A DNA stretch of 64,000 nt from Phymorhynchus buccinoides. Lineage: Eukaryota > Mollusca > Gastropoda > Neogastropoda > Raphitomidae. Positions 63,001 to 64,000 of this stretch are shown here, in pieces (within the stretch, counting starts at the first letter, position 1; the number at the start of each line of letters is the position of its first letter). The notes under the pieces were generated by a model. It ran no database searches, was not told where the DNA came from, and was given only the letters and a program-made list of their open reading frames with translations. The stretch is from the NCBI GenBank assembly GCA_017654935.2, contig CM065712.1, positions 16,311,073 to 16,375,072 on the forward strand. Direction: 5' to 3'. The translations under genes were made by a program, and so were the position numbers.

Positions 63001-63165
63001 AAATGTTCCAATTTTTTTCTGCAGCTTTAAGTTATTTTACCGTCATTTTATGAGGGCTAAGGTAAAATCTTGCTATTGCCTGTTTTTTGACGCACACGAC
63101 TCACCATATCTCAGCGTGGAGAGAGTCTCTTCGTAGTTGATGTCGGCTGGACTGAGGGCCGCAAT
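18515..63165 (-). CDS. KIF28: Kinesin-3 family motor, KIF28/KLP-6-like (14 exons seen, 5' end outside)
   Basis: Kinesin-3 motors carry membrane cargo towards microtubule plus ends. The relative in nematode cilia, KLP-6, acts in polycystin-bearing sensory neurons. Visible parts in order: the end of the motor core ([18 protein letters not shown]), neck ADRAKQIK, a coiled coil, the first half of an FHA domain, the stalk with [20 protein letters not shown], the conserved [20 protein letters not shown] block, a C2-like region, basic helices, and a last exon ending Cys-Val-Leu-Leu-stop. The seen exons total about 666 codons. With a motor domain of about 340 residues upstream, the whole approaches 1,030 residues, as expected for KIF28. 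There is no PH domain, unlike KIF1A/B. Phases agree at every junction except exon 4 to 5 (gap in assembly) and exon 6 to 7. Introns are 0.3-6 kb and full of repeats. KIF28 is preferred over KIF1/KIF13 from the stalk and tail; subfamily is inference. Confidence 0.85.
18840..18933. repeat. Degenerate (GATGGT)n microsatellite
   Basis: Imperfect GATG/GGTG repeats directly upstream of the last kinesin exon, inside the intron. Confidence 0.9.
18934..19397. mobile_element. hAT-like non-autonomous element (CAGGGCTGCC termini)
   Basis: Inverted ends CAGGGCTGCCTACC and GGTAGGCAGTCCTG enclose repeated TTTCCAGGGACAAA blocks at both sides. It is inserted in the GATG microsatellite, so the exact target duplication cannot be read. 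Confidence 0.65.
19600..20310. repeat. Tandem array of exon-13 3' edge plus donor site
   Basis: About seven copies of a 70-140 bp unit repeat the 3' end of kinesin exon 13 (Ile-Gln-Met-Ile-Pro-Asn-Glu-Arg region) with the following intron (minus-strand GTAAATGTTGGTACGTCACT). The most complete copy (about 19620-19700) extends 65 bases into exon sequence but lacks one base, which breaks the frame, and has GC in place of the GT donor. Units closer to the exon are shorter or cleaner. The large open frames here come from these copies. Confidence 0.85.
20311..20449 (-). CDS. KIF28: KIF28-like exon 13
   Basis: Acceptor TGTATGCTCAG, donor CGAG/GTAAAT, 139 bases, phase 0 in and 1 out. It encodes a basic helical segment ([20 protein letters not shown]) followed by [20 protein letters not shown]. 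It is flanked on both sides by tandem arrays built from its own edges. Which copy is spliced is decided by the intact frame, the true GT donor and phase agreement with exon 14. Confidence 0.85.
20450..21050. repeat. Tandem array, about 95 bp unit, containing the exon-13 acceptor edge
   Basis: Six to seven units of GGGACACTCTTGGGAAAGCT...GACAACAGAGGACGTTTGTA type. Several end with the minus-strand sequence TGCTCAGCGCCACATGTG, which is the acceptor and first codons of exon 13. The array touches the exon directly. Confidence 0.85.
21345..21572. mobile_element. TTAA-flanked MITE, CCCCTTG termini
   Basis: A 228-bp element from TTAACCCCTTGACTGCC to GGCAACCAAGGGGTTAA. The TTAA duplication suggests a piggyBac relative; no coding capacity. 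Confidence 0.7.
21680..21793. repeat. Poly-C tract of about 110 bases
   Basis: Nearly pure C with a few A, T or G interruptions. Its exact length in the assembly is unreliable. Confidence 0.95.
21813..22447. mobile_element. pogo/Tigger-type deletion derivative
   Basis: A 635-bp element with TA-flanked inverted ends TACAGTGATCGCCGCTTTAT and ATAAAGCGGCGACCACTGTA. Further internal copies of CCGCTTATTAAAGCCA lie near both ends. An ATG at 22237 starts [14 protein letters not shown], the typical N-terminus of pogo/Tigger (CENP-B-like) transposases, before a stop about 40 codons on. The DNA-binding and DDE parts are deleted. Confidence 0.8.
22540..24600. repeat. 38-41 bp minisatellite array interrupting a SINE
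   Basis: About 45 units of AAGCACCCATGAATCATTGAATGCTGTTGTAGTTTTTATAG type, with 38-, 39- and 41-bp variants arranged in higher-order blocks. A SINE 5' half sits inside the array at 22703-22945 and the matching SINE 3' part follows at 24603-24700. Confidence 0.95.
22703..22945 (+). mobile_element. SINE family A, 5' half (tRNA-like head)
   Basis: Pol III-like box A (TGGCACAGAGG) and box B (GAGTTCGAACC) are followed by the GTCTTTCGGATGAGACAAT and AACGAAAAAGTTGTCATTTG blocks and the A-rich linker after GCATGCAAATAAA. The remaining 3' part is found 1.65 kb away at 24603. Confidence 0.85.
24603..24700 (+). mobile_element. SINE family A, 3' part
   Basis: GCGCTCTCCAGGTGGGAGCA and ACAGAGACGCCTCTGTGACT blocks continue the SINE split at 22945. 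It ends 13 bases before kinesin exon 12's donor side. Confidence 0.8.
24713..24793 (-). CDS. KIF28: KIF28-like exon 12
   Basis: Acceptor TTGTTATGCACAG, donor CTG/GTCAGT, 81 bases, phase 0 both sides. It encodes [27 protein letters not shown], a charged helix that joins in frame to exon 13. A SINE end lies immediately downstream in the intron. Confidence 0.85.
24830..25453. mobile_element. piggyBac-type MITE split by nested insertions
   Basis: The outer TTAA-CCCTTTCACCGCC element begins at 24830 and resumes at about 25402, ending AAAAGGGTTAA at 25453. A retroelement 3' end (about 25009-25401) with TTGAGT on both sides interrupts it, and that retroelement carries another copy of the same MITE at 25056-25302. 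Confidence 0.85.
25056..25302. mobile_element. piggyBac-type MITE nested in a retroelement
   Basis: A complete 247-bp copy with intact TTAA-flanked ends inside the LINE/SINE 3' fragment. Confidence 0.9.
25475..25895 (+). mobile_element. tRNA-headed SINE family B
   Basis: Box A (GGCAGAGTGG) and box B (GGTTCGAATCC) head, a middle part with AGTCCTTCGGATGGGGACTT and GTGCACGTAAAAATCACACG, and a 3' part related to family A (GCACTCTCCAGGGGAAAGCA, ACAGAGATAAGTCTTTGTGA). About 420 bp and apparently full length. Confidence 0.8.
26113..26144 (+). ncRNA. Degenerate hammerhead-like motif (retroelement relic)
   Basis: TTGATGA, a weak AGA/TCT stem and TGAAAATGTCC appear in hammerhead order. It is followed about 20 bases on by GTGTGAATAAAATAACACCA, closely like the sequence after the motif at 18196. 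The two are probably the same element family. Confidence 0.4.
26590..26836. mobile_element. piggyBac-type MITE
   Basis: A 247-bp copy of the CCCTTTCACCGCC family with TTAA on both sides, very similar to 7382-7631. Confidence 0.9.
26975..27127 (-). CDS. KIF28: KIF28-like exon 11 (C2-like region end)
   Basis: Acceptor GTGTGTCCCTTTCAG, donor AAG/GTCAGT, 153 bases, phase 0 both sides. [19 protein letters not shown] closes the C2-like fold; other kinesin-3 motors have a similar Leu-x-x-Gly-x-Leu-x-Ile-x-Val-Trp-Gly pattern. It then continues into a basic linker. Decayed copies of this exon lie upstream at 28164-28305, 28651-28740 and 29225-29292. Confidence 0.88.
27316..28163. mobile_element. CAGACCTG-terminated element with a 26-bp flanking repeat
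   Basis: An 848-bp element with inverted ends CAGACCTGTTTACC and GGTAAACAGGTCTG and repeated CCGGAATTT blocks inside. The 26 bases at 27290-27315 are repeated exactly at 28164-28189. It is inserted in an exon-11-like copy. Related ends are found at 38153-38360 and 46701-47848. Confidence 0.8.
28164..28305 (-). pseudogene. Decayed copy of kinesin exon 11 (rearranged)
   Basis: On the minus strand about 28240-28300 reads [17 protein letters not shown], close to [17 protein letters not shown] of exon 11. A separate piece at 28165-28195 resembles the start of the exon (Val-Gln-x-Leu-x-Lys-Lys-Gly), but contains a stop and lies on the wrong side, so the order is swapped. Confidence 0.65.
28651..28740 (-). 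pseudogene. Second exon-11-like copy (possible alternative exon)
   Basis: An open minus-strand stretch reads [19 protein letters not shown], which aligns with [19 protein letters not shown] of exon 11. It has no good acceptor directly upstream, where a minisatellite abuts it, and stops soon after. Decayed duplicate is the likelier reading. Confidence 0.6.
28741..29200. repeat. About 30-bp minisatellite
   Basis: About 15 units of ACATACACATAGCAGGGTTC CTGAAAAA type. It lies between two exon-11-like copies. Confidence 0.95.
29225..29292 (-). pseudogene. Third exon-11-like fragment
   Basis: The minus strand matches the middle of exon 11 at base level (AGATCTAGACAAACAGAAGC versus AGATCTGGGGCAAGCAGAAG), but the frame is broken by a stop. 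Confidence 0.5.
29300..29692. repeat. (CAGA/CACA)n microsatellite
   Basis: ACAGACAGACAC-type repeats reach to within a few bases of the exon 10 donor. All open frames through it are artefacts. Confidence 0.97.
29696..29821 (-). CDS. KIF28: KIF28-like exon 10 (C2-like region)
   Basis: Acceptor TGTGTTGTGGCAG, donor GCT/GTGGGT, 126 bases, phase 0 both sides. It encodes [20 protein letters not shown] and a [20 protein letters not shown] strand typical of a C2-like beta sandwich. The donor is immediately followed by the CAGA microsatellite. Confidence 0.87.
29825..30268. other. Intron, nothing recognised
   Basis: AT-rich intron sequence. No exon, transposon end or array is seen before the hammerhead-like motif at 30269. 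Confidence 0.4.
30269..30296 (+). ncRNA. Degenerate hammerhead-like motif (retroelement relic)
   Basis: AGTCGAA, stem GTGT/ACAC with loop TTATG, then GAAACGTC. The stem and GAAA box are intact; the CUGANGA box is damaged. Confidence 0.4.
30495..31062. mobile_element. Tc1/mariner-like non-autonomous element
   Basis: A TA-flanked 568-bp element with inverted ends CAGACAAACCTCTATTTTC and TAAAATAGGGGTTTGTCTG. Internal GTCGTA-rich segments repeat the end sequence. It has no transposase domain. Confidence 0.7.
31319..32092. repeat. Mariner-type MITE with internally amplified 78-bp unit
   Basis: The left end GAGGAACCTCCATTATAAGA and right end TTTTTGAGGTCCCACTATA match the MITE at 36679-36858. Between them about nine copies of a 78-bp unit (CTCCCTCCCACATAAGACCT, ACTTCTCCGAGACATTGCCC, TTTGTAAGATTGAAAATTA) replace the single copy present in the ordinary MITE. 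Confidence 0.88.
32161..32858. mobile_element. MITE family M3 split by a CAGGGTTCA element
   Basis: The M3 copy starts TTAGGCCGG and ends GTGAACCCGGCCTTA. It is interrupted at 32303-32827 by another element flanked by TTTAC on both sides. Confidence 0.8.
32303..32827. mobile_element. hAT-like element with 5-bp TSD (CAGGGTTCA)
   Basis: A 525-bp insertion with ends CAGGGTTCA / TGAACCCTG and TTTAC duplicated at each side. Repeated CTTTCAAA and CCCAAACTTT blocks lie near both ends. CAGGG termini suggest hAT; a 5-bp rather than 8-bp duplication makes this tentative. Confidence 0.7.
32930..34200 (-). pseudogene. LINE ORF C-terminus with 21-codon repeat expansion
   Basis: On the minus strand, reading from 34200 down, a [20 protein letters not shown] stretch is like the end of the RNase H region of I/Jockey-type LINE proteins. 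About 14 copies of a 63-bp unit then follow, then a [30 protein letters not shown] segment with the closing Cys/His pattern. One frame shift lies between the parts. The unit is a multiple of three and stop-free, so open frames run through it in all three plus frames and one minus frame. Confidence 0.75.
33165..34040. repeat. 63-bp minisatellite inside the LINE
   Basis: About 14 units of CTGGTGTCTGTGCAGCTGGT GGATCGGGTCAACACCGCTG plus a TTCACCCTGCCTTCTC tail, with a few shorter or joined units. High identity points to recent amplification. Confidence 0.95.
34466..34873. mobile_element. Mariner-type MITE with nested piggyBac-type MITE
   Basis: Outer TA-flanked ends CAGTGGAGCCTCCCTTATAA and TTATAAGGGAGGTTCCACTG. 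A complete CCCTTTC-GCC MITE with TTAA sits at 34602-34847 inside it, so the piggyBac-type insertion is younger. Confidence 0.88.
34938..35084 (-). CDS. KIF28: KIF28-like exon 9
   Basis: Acceptor GTTTCTGTAAACAG, donor ACT/GTGAGT, 147 bases, phase 0 both sides. [20 protein letters not shown] then [20 protein letters not shown] begins the C2-like region. VEIxPC after the stalk block is a shared kinesin-3 feature. Confidence 0.9.
35229..35537. mobile_element. TTAA-flanked MITE with CACGGA repeats
   Basis: Ends TTAACCTTTTCACTGCC and GGCAGTGAAGGGGTTAA with two internal CTGCCCCGTCACGGA blocks. A piggyBac-type relative of the CCCTTTCACCGCC family. Confidence 0.7.
35705..35875. mobile_element. MITE family M3 copy
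   Basis: GTGCGGAAACCCATGCGCA and GGGTTTCCGTACGGAACAG arms face each other. The core is more degenerate than in other copies. Confidence 0.55.
36245..36470. repeat. (GAA)n-rich tract
   Basis: Imperfect GAAGAA/AAGAAA tract in the intron, ending about 10 bases from the exon 8 donor. On the transcribed strand it is a TTC-rich stretch. Confidence 0.9.
36479..36625 (-). CDS. KIF28: KIF28-like exon 8
   Basis: Acceptor GTCTGTGTGTCAG, donor AAT/GTGAGG, 147 bases, phase 0 both sides. [20 protein letters not shown] then [20 protein letters not shown] corresponds to the D-P-F-W...I-G-x-A-x-V-x-L-x-x-L stretch after the stalk in KIF1-type kinesins. Confidence 0.92.
36679..36858. mobile_element. Mariner-type MITE, intact 180-bp copy
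   Basis: TA-flanked CAGTGGAACCTACCTTATAA and its inverted partner ATGGGAGGTTCCACTG. It contains a single internal CTCCCTCCCACATAAGACCT unit and serves as reference for the expanded copy at 31319. Confidence 0.88.
37452..37583 (-). mobile_element. U2-snRNA-headed SINE-like element, copy 2
   Basis: On the minus strand it starts ATCACTTCTCAGCCTTTTGG, two changes from U2, continues with GATTCAGGAACATAAA, and is near-identical to copy 1 over GTCGTACATGGCGAAAGCCG to CTTCCATCCA. Co-terminal with copy 1 at both ends. Confidence 0.78.
37770..37930 (-). mobile_element. SINE fragment (family A/B 3' part)
   Basis: Diverged version of the GTCACAGA...AGAGC...CACCTGGAGAGCG block and the GTGGCAACGAAGGAGTTGT block in the family order. 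Head missing. Confidence 0.6.
38153..38360. mobile_element. CAGACCTG-terminated MITE, 6-bp TSD
   Basis: A 208-bp element, ends CAGACCTGTTTAC and GTAAACAGGTCTG, flanked by CATGTG on both sides. Many ACTC/GAGTAGT repeats inside. Non-coding. Confidence 0.8.
38468..38720. mobile_element. MITE fragment (ACCGTATTTTACGGACTA family)
   Basis: Starts CCGTATTTTACGGACTATAA with the CTGAGACCCCTGCGCCTTAT block. The right end is not found. Related blocks are at 21795, 39718, 51630 and 62560. Confidence 0.6.
38880..39405. repeat. (AAT)n retroelement tail and CA-rich microsatellite
   Basis: (AAT)n at 38880-38907 followed by GGACGCTTATAGAGCGC is a minus-strand LINE/SINE 3' terminus. From about 38955 to 39400 an imperfect CA/ACTC-rich tract follows. 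Confidence 0.8.
39718..40687. mobile_element. ACCGTATTTTACGG MITE interrupted by a SINE
   Basis: Left end ACCGTATTTTACGGACTACA AGGCC and right end GCGCCTTGTAGTCTGTAAAATACG frame about 970 bp. A complete SINE family A copy (39945-40325) lies inside, so the SINE is younger. Confidence 0.7.
39945..40325 (-). mobile_element. SINE family A, full-length reference copy
   Basis: On the minus strand: box A GTGGCACAGTGG, box B GAGTTCGAACC, GTCTTTCGGATGAGATGATA, GCAACGAAAAAGTTGTCATT, GATTTTTGTCACTGATGAAG in the complementary order, CGCTCTCCAGGTGGGAGCAA, and the ACAGAGACGCCTCTGTGACT hairpin followed by a duplicated TATAAAGTAC tail. Length is about 380 bp. Confidence 0.88.
40899..41375. mobile_element. 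piggyBac-type MITE with a 224-bp insertion
   Basis: TTAA-CCCTTTCACCGCC starts at 40899 and the CAGTGAAAGGGTTAA end is at 41375. The segment 41019-41242 is extra and is flanked by GGGGAGGT on both sides, an 8-bp duplication. The inserted sequence has no recognised ends. Confidence 0.8.
41690..41742. repeat. (GT)n then poly-G tract
   Basis: GTGTGT followed by about 30 G with one A. Confidence 0.95.
42061..42195 (-). CDS. KIF28: KIF28-like exon 7
   Basis: Acceptor GTGACGTGACAG, donor CCG/GTGAGT, 135 bases, phase 0 both sides. [35 protein letters not shown] is the most conserved kinesin-3 stalk block (W-x-W-x-x-x-K-F-L-N-R-K-x-x-M-Q-E-M-Y). Exon 6 ends in phase 1, so a small exon or an unseen boundary must lie between them. 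Confidence 0.95.
42240..42615 (-). mobile_element. SINE family A copy
   Basis: All blocks of the reference copy are present, with box A GTGGCACAGTGG and box B GAGTTCGAACC, and a G-rich expansion in the linker at about 42376-42393. It begins about 45 bases upstream of kinesin exon 7. Confidence 0.88.
42653..45496. mobile_element. TTAA MITE expanded by about 31 copies of an 87-bp unit
   Basis: TTAACTCTTCTTAGCGCCAT starts the element. The right end, with CCATGGTGATAGAAGAGCTTAAG, closes it at a second TTAA. The ordinary version of this MITE is at 62674-62900. Between 42665 and about 45365 the unit TAGCGCCATGTGTTGTTTTA...GCATCTCAACCCAAAAGAGT plus G(7-14)AGGTAACTATTCTTTCCCC is repeated. Units alternate between ACATTCTTGGTTG and ACCTTCTTGGCTG types in blocks, which points to higher-order duplication. 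Non-coding; the open frames are shadows. Confidence 0.9.
45529..45560. repeat. Poly-G tract
   Basis: About 24 consecutive G with one T interruption near the right end. Confidence 0.95.
45780..46275. repeat. 36-bp minisatellite with a hAT-like insertion
   Basis: Units of AACCGGAAGCCACAAGTTTT GGCACTTTAAA type, interrupted by an element at 45912-46129. Confidence 0.85.
45912..46129. mobile_element. hAT-like MITE with 5-bp TSD (CAGGGCTCCCA)
   Basis: 218 bp, ends CAGGGCTCCCAGGGACCCC and GGGACCCC...GGGAGCCCTG. GGCAC is duplicated on both sides and the empty site is visible in neighbouring minisatellite units. A diverged relative lies at 53085-53357. Confidence 0.85.
46276..46700. other. Non-coding stretch
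   Basis: Contains a short (GA)n at 46500-46538. No exon is recognised. Confidence 0.4.
46701..47848. mobile_element. CAGACCTG-terminated element, 6-bp TSD
   Basis: A 1,148-bp element with ends CAGACCTGCC and GGCAGGTCTG and CAAAGA duplicated on both sides. It has a G-rich segment with GGGGGTCTGGGGGCCGGCGT near the left end. On the minus strand about 67 codons from [18 protein letters not shown] could be remnant coding; the family is unknown. Confidence 0.75.
47940..48250. repeat. GA tracts and a retroelement 3' fragment
   Basis: GA-rich tracts at 47960-48175. From 48183, GTTTTTATTGAGGGTAAAAC and AAGCTGGGTAGCTTTTTTAC resemble 5105-5195. Confidence 0.7.
48310..48459 (-). CDS. KIF28: KIF28-like exon 6
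   Basis: Acceptor GTGTGTGTCCCTGCAG, donor AGAG/GTCAGC, 150 bases, phase 1 in and 1 out. [20 protein letters not shown] then [20 protein letters not shown] matches the kinesin-3 block L-P-x-V-x-E-A-N-x-I-S-E-E-L-x-K. A 35-bp array starts directly at its acceptor. Confidence 0.93.
48463..49665. repeat. 35-bp minisatellite beginning at the exon 6 acceptor
   Basis: About 34 units of GACACACACACACTGTGACC CAGCACCTTGAAAGG type in two or three variants. On the transcribed strand each unit contains a GT-rich, pyrimidine-containing stretch like the acceptor tract of exon 6. Several long minus frames are open only because of the repeat. Confidence 0.95.
49704..50354. mobile_element. Foldback element with long inverted arms
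   Basis: Ends TTAAAGGGGCACCCTGACGG and TATGGGTGGCCCTTTAA. The inverted similarity continues about 160 bases inward on each side (AAGAAACACGTC, AGATCACCAG, ACTCACTTTGC, GGCGATTCCTCT and partners). No coding capacity. Confidence 0.75.
50355..50735. other. Non-coding stretch
   Basis: Intron sequence; I see nothing to call. Confidence 0.4.
50736..51067 (+). repeat. Dispersed repeat shared with 53400-53650 and 54420-54520
   Basis: Blocks CAATTCTCTTTCTAATGATA, AAAGTTGGTAGGGTGA, TTTAGAGACCATAA and CCAGCGACTTA-like endings occur in the same order at both loci. The family is not identified. Confidence 0.65.
51068..51290. mobile_element. TTAA MITE, partial copy of the 62674 family
   Basis: TTAACTCTTCTAGCACCGTGGGCG start and CACCAAATGCAAAGACATTCA core. 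The right end has been lost next to an M3 copy. Confidence 0.7.
51283..51490. mobile_element. MITE family M3 copy
   Basis: CACATAAGCGGATATTCCATG start, CGCACGTGTCCGAATTTCCC core and CGTCTAATGTGAACC end. Closest to 6851-7045. Confidence 0.7.
51491..52726. other. Intron with MITE debris
   Basis: A degenerate ACCGTATTTTACGG-type piece lies near 51630-51700 and a short CA tract at 52130-52185. At 51955-52085 AACCGGTT blocks recur. No exon is seen until 52727. Confidence 0.45.
52727..52817 (-). CDS. KIF28: KIF28-like exon 5
   Basis: Acceptor TTCACTATAG, donor AGGG/GTCAGT, 91 bases, phase 0 in and 1 out. [20 protein letters not shown] then [10 protein letters not shown]. The outgoing phase fits exon 6. 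The incoming phase does not fit exon 4, as expected if the second half of the FHA domain is in the N gap. The acceptor is weak in pyrimidines, so the exact left boundary is less certain. Confidence 0.8.
53085..53357. mobile_element. hAT-like MITE, diverged relative of 45912
   Basis: GGCTCCCAGGGACCC at one side and GATTGGGAGCCCTCG at the other, with GTGAAGGAGTCCCTGGGACC shared with the 45912 copy. Confidence 0.75.
53650..54420 (-). pseudogene. hAT-like transposase N-terminal zinc-finger fragment
   Basis: This segment interrupts the dispersed repeat seen whole at 50736-51067. On the minus strand (about 53945-53721) it encodes [27 protein letters not shown], a C-x2-C...H-x4-H type finger with the F-S-V-x-H-G-G motif found at the start of many hAT-type transposases. 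The catalytic part is absent. Confidence 0.6.
54764..55263. other. Assembly gap (500 N)
   Basis: 500 N placeholder. It very likely hides the kinesin exon with the second half of the FHA domain, because exon 4 ends inside that domain in phase 2 and no continuation is seen elsewhere. Confidence 0.95.
55320..55440. mobile_element. hAT-like element end (CAGGGTTCGTACAAGG)
   Basis: The right edge reads CCTTGTACGAACCCTG, the inverted CAGGGTTCG terminus, with internal CCTTGAAA/TTTTCAAG blocks. The left end is lost near the N gap. Confidence 0.6.
55474..55655 (-). CDS. KIF28: KIF28-like exon 4 (start of FHA domain)
   Basis: Acceptor TTCCTCTCTCTCAG, donor CCCGG/GTAATT, 182 bases, phase 0 in and 2 out. 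[20 protein letters not shown] begins the FHA domain in the kinesin-3 manner (P-H-L-x-N-L-x-x-D-P). [18 protein letters not shown] follows and should lead to the phosphopeptide-binding loop in the next, unseen exon. Confidence 0.93.
55715..55925 (-). pseudogene. Partial duplicate(s) of exon 4 and its acceptor
   Basis: 55719-55830 repeats about 80 bases of exon 4 (TTCAGGTTGTAGATGTGGGG, GACGTCTTCCGCTTCTCC), its acceptor and the intron beyond, with a stop (TAA for the Gln codon region). A shorter trace (TCTCCGCTATGAGGGC) is at 55910-55926. Confidence 0.8.
56020..56052. repeat. (GAT)n microsatellite
   Basis: Short ATG/GAT triplet tract just downstream of exon 3 in the intron. Confidence 0.9.
56063..56187 (-). 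CDS. KIF28: KIF28-like exon 3 (coiled coil)
   Basis: Acceptor GGCTGTGTTGCAG, donor GGG/GTAGGC, 125 bases, phase 1 in and 0 out. [20 protein letters not shown] then [20 protein letters not shown] is an uninterrupted heptad-type coiled coil, as expected before the FHA domain. Confidence 0.92.
56311..57405. mobile_element. Mariner-type MITE with nested piggyBac derivative
   Basis: Outer ends CAGTGGAACGTACCTTCGG and AAAAGGGAGGTTCAACTG. The inner element is at 56355-57280. Confidence 0.8.
56355..57280 (+). mobile_element. piggyBac deletion derivative with duplicated ORF start
   Basis: TTAA-flanked ends CTCTCTTGTGCGG and GGCACAAGAGGG. Two ATGs, at 56632 and 56837, open near-identical short peptides ([16 protein letters not shown] and [16 protein letters not shown]), the acidic N-terminus typical of piggyBac transposases, each followed soon by a stop or frame loss. 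The catalytic domain is deleted. The start region has been duplicated at about 205-bp spacing. Confidence 0.78.
57620..57866. repeat. C-rich minisatellite touching the exon 2 donor
   Basis: Repeats of ACACCCTCCAACCCCCCACA, CTCGCTCCCACACTCCCCTT and CTCACAGCA. They run up to the exon 2 donor, and the TCTCACCAGC at that donor resembles the repeated TCTCACAGCA. Confidence 0.85.
57867..58031 (-). CDS. KIF28: KIF28-like exon 2 (neck and first coiled coil)
   Basis: Acceptor TATTTTTAG, donor GCTG/GTGAGA, 165 bases, phase 1 in and 1 out. [20 protein letters not shown] then [19 protein letters not shown] is the canonical kinesin-3 neck region following the motor core, ending in an Asp-rich stretch. 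Confidence 0.95.
58195..58276. repeat. CA and (CAA)n microsatellites at the LINE 3' end
   Basis: The (GTT)n tail on the minus strand directly follows TATAAATACTGTAT, the usual triplet tail of CR1/L2-like LINEs. Confidence 0.85.
58252..61990 (-). mobile_element. CR1/L2-like non-LTR retrotransposon, nearly complete
   Basis: About 3.7 kb on the minus strand, same orientation as the host gene, in the intron between kinesin exons 1 and 2. It has an ORF with endonuclease and reverse transcriptase, a 3' UTR with GCGCCGTATAAATACTG and a (GTT)n tail. A first ORF is not seen, so it may be 5' truncated. The left limit is set by the tail; the right limit is approximate. Confidence 0.88.
58457..61862 (-). 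pseudogene. LINE endonuclease-reverse transcriptase ORF, one frameshift
   Basis: It copies the element's RNA at a nicked genomic site. From ATG 61862 a Ser/Pro-rich N-terminus (about residues 1-190) is followed by an APE-like endonuclease ([39 protein letters not shown], about residues 190-410), a linker, and the start of the RT domain ([15 protein letters not shown]). One extra base in the T-run at 59787-59789 shifts the frame and ends the first frame at 59766. The rest continues to 58457 with [30 protein letters not shown], the catalytic YADD, and a C-terminal [14 protein letters not shown] block. Apart from that shift it is open, so the insertion is young. CR1/L2 group by RT motifs. Confidence 0.9.
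61991..62550. other. Non-coding stretch
   Basis: Intron sequence without recognised elements apart from a poly-C run near 62409. Confidence 0.4.
62555..62632. mobile_element. MITE fragment, ACCGTATTTTACGG family
   Basis: Ends GGCCTTGTAGTTCATAAAATACGGT with the GTGCAGGGGTCTGAATTGAG block. Confidence 0.6.
62674..62900. mobile_element. TTAA MITE, unexpanded 227-bp copy
   Basis: TTAACTTTTCAGCACTATGGGC at the left and CACAAGGCGCTACAGGAGTTAA at the right. This is the reference form of the expanded element at 42653-45496. Confidence 0.85.
63105..63165 (-). CDS. KIF28: KIF28-like exon 1 seen (end of motor core)
   Basis: Acceptor TTTTTAATCCAG, donor TATG/GTGAGT, 61 bases, phase 0 in and 1 out. [20 protein letters not shown] is the invariant end of the kinesin motor domain (switch II helix region to alpha-6). 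Earlier motor exons lie right of the window. Confidence 0.95.
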
Positions 63166-63244
63166 CTGGATTAAAAATAATGAATTAAAACAAGTTTTTA
63201 CAAATTCCCACGAAGAAGCCATATTGTGAGATTTTGTAGTTATT

Positions 63245-63515
63245 AATTTCAAGATTCAAGATTCTTTAATCAGCCAATGCATCATAATACAAAGGAAATC
63301 GTGTTGATTTTGCATAAGACACAATCCAACAAAAACGAAAGCATGCACATGGATGGACAACCAATATAAGAAAAGAAAAAAAATGATAACACAGTCAGAT
63401 GACATCATCATGTATCAGTCTCTCCCTCAGATTCTCTCTTTCTCTCAGAAACACATAACCTACATGTACACCAACACACACACATGTATATACACATTTA
63501 TACCAACACATACCC

Positions 63516-63546
<31 letters not shown>

Positions 63547-64000
63547 ACACTCACACACAAGACCACGAGCATGCAGGCACACCGATTGACAGAAATTTTA
63601 CTGAGCAAAATAGGATAAAGAATTCCCTTAGGGGAGTGAGCCTACAGAGTATTGATGGCTCTGACAGCAGAGGGGTAAAAGCTGTTCTTCAGGCGGTTAG
63701 ATTTAGCACTTAAAAGAGCAGAACCTTTTACCAGAAGGGAGAGATTGAAACAGATGGTTGGCTGGGTGTGTGCTATCAGATATGATGGATTTAGCTTTGC
63801 GTCTTATGCGCACACTAAGATGTTATCTAGGGATGGCAGTTTGTGGCCTGATTTTTTAGGCTGTCTTGATGACTTGGAGTTTCCTTTTATCTTTAGCTGA
63901 AGCTGATCCATACCAGACAGATATTGAAAAACTGAGTATGCTTTCAATGACAGATCGATAGAACTGTGTCAAGACTGCTGTACTTATCCTAACTTTCTTG
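63245..64000 (-). pseudogene. Second LINE, 3' end of RT ORF and 3' UTR
   Basis: From 64000 down, the frame STAVLTQFYRSVIESILSFS then VWYGSASAKDKRKLQVIKTA is the end of a non-LTR reverse transcriptase ORF of the kind common in fish and molluscs. It is then broken by a stop and at least one further frame shift before a HPANHLFQSLPSGKRF-like block and a final VRAINTL. The 3' end is a (GAATCTT)n-like tail at about 63245-63270. A poly-C and CA tract lies in the 3' UTR at 63511-63560. Confidence 0.8.

Overview
This window is intron-dominated animal nuclear DNA. There is no operon structure, coding sequence is a few percent, exons have GT/AG boundaries with consistent phases, and the rest is microsatellites, minisatellites and many kinds of transposon debris. 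The mix (tRNA-headed SINEs, CR1/L2-like LINEs with triplet tails, piggyBac/TTAA MITEs, hammerhead-like retroelement relics, very long CA/GA tracts) fits a lophotrochozoan, most likely a marine gastropod mollusc. That placement is an inference from repeat style and is not certain.

One gene dominates. Reading right to left on the minus strand, from about 63.2 kb to 18.5 kb, there are 14 recognisable exons of a kinesin-3 motor of the KIF28/KLP-6 type: the end of the motor domain, neck and coiled coil, first half of an FHA domain (the second half is probably lost in the 500-N gap at 54764-55263), the kinesin-3 stalk region, a C2-like region, two basic helical exons, and a last exon that is acidic, Ser/Lys-rich and ends in polybasic + Cys-Val-Leu-Leu-stop, a classic CaaX prenylation signal. 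Exon phases match at every junction except two, which point to unseen exons. A second minus-strand gene appears to begin at 3293 (first coding exon, TPR-like helix pair) and leaves the window on the left.

The introns record transposition in layers: a frameshifted CR1/L2-like LINE (about 58.3-62.0 kb), a second LINE 3' end (63.25-64.0 kb), a LINE C-terminus whose 21-codon segment was amplified about 14 times (32.9-34.2 kb), tRNA-headed SINEs, a SINE-like family whose first 26 bases equal the 5' end of U2 snRNA, piggyBac-type MITEs (one containing about 31 copies of an 87-bp unit), pogo/Tigger and piggyBac deletion derivatives, perfect-palindrome elements, hAT-like elements with 5-bp target duplications, and elements with CAGACCTG termini and 6-bp duplications.

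The most unusual theme is that tandem arrays here repeatedly start from identifiable sequence: exon edges of the kinesin gene (including splice sites), the TPR exon, a LINE reading frame and MITE interiors. The most testable biological novelty is the predicted prenylated tail of the KIF28-like kinesin, which could replace the lipid-binding PH domain that other kinesin-3 motors use for cargo.
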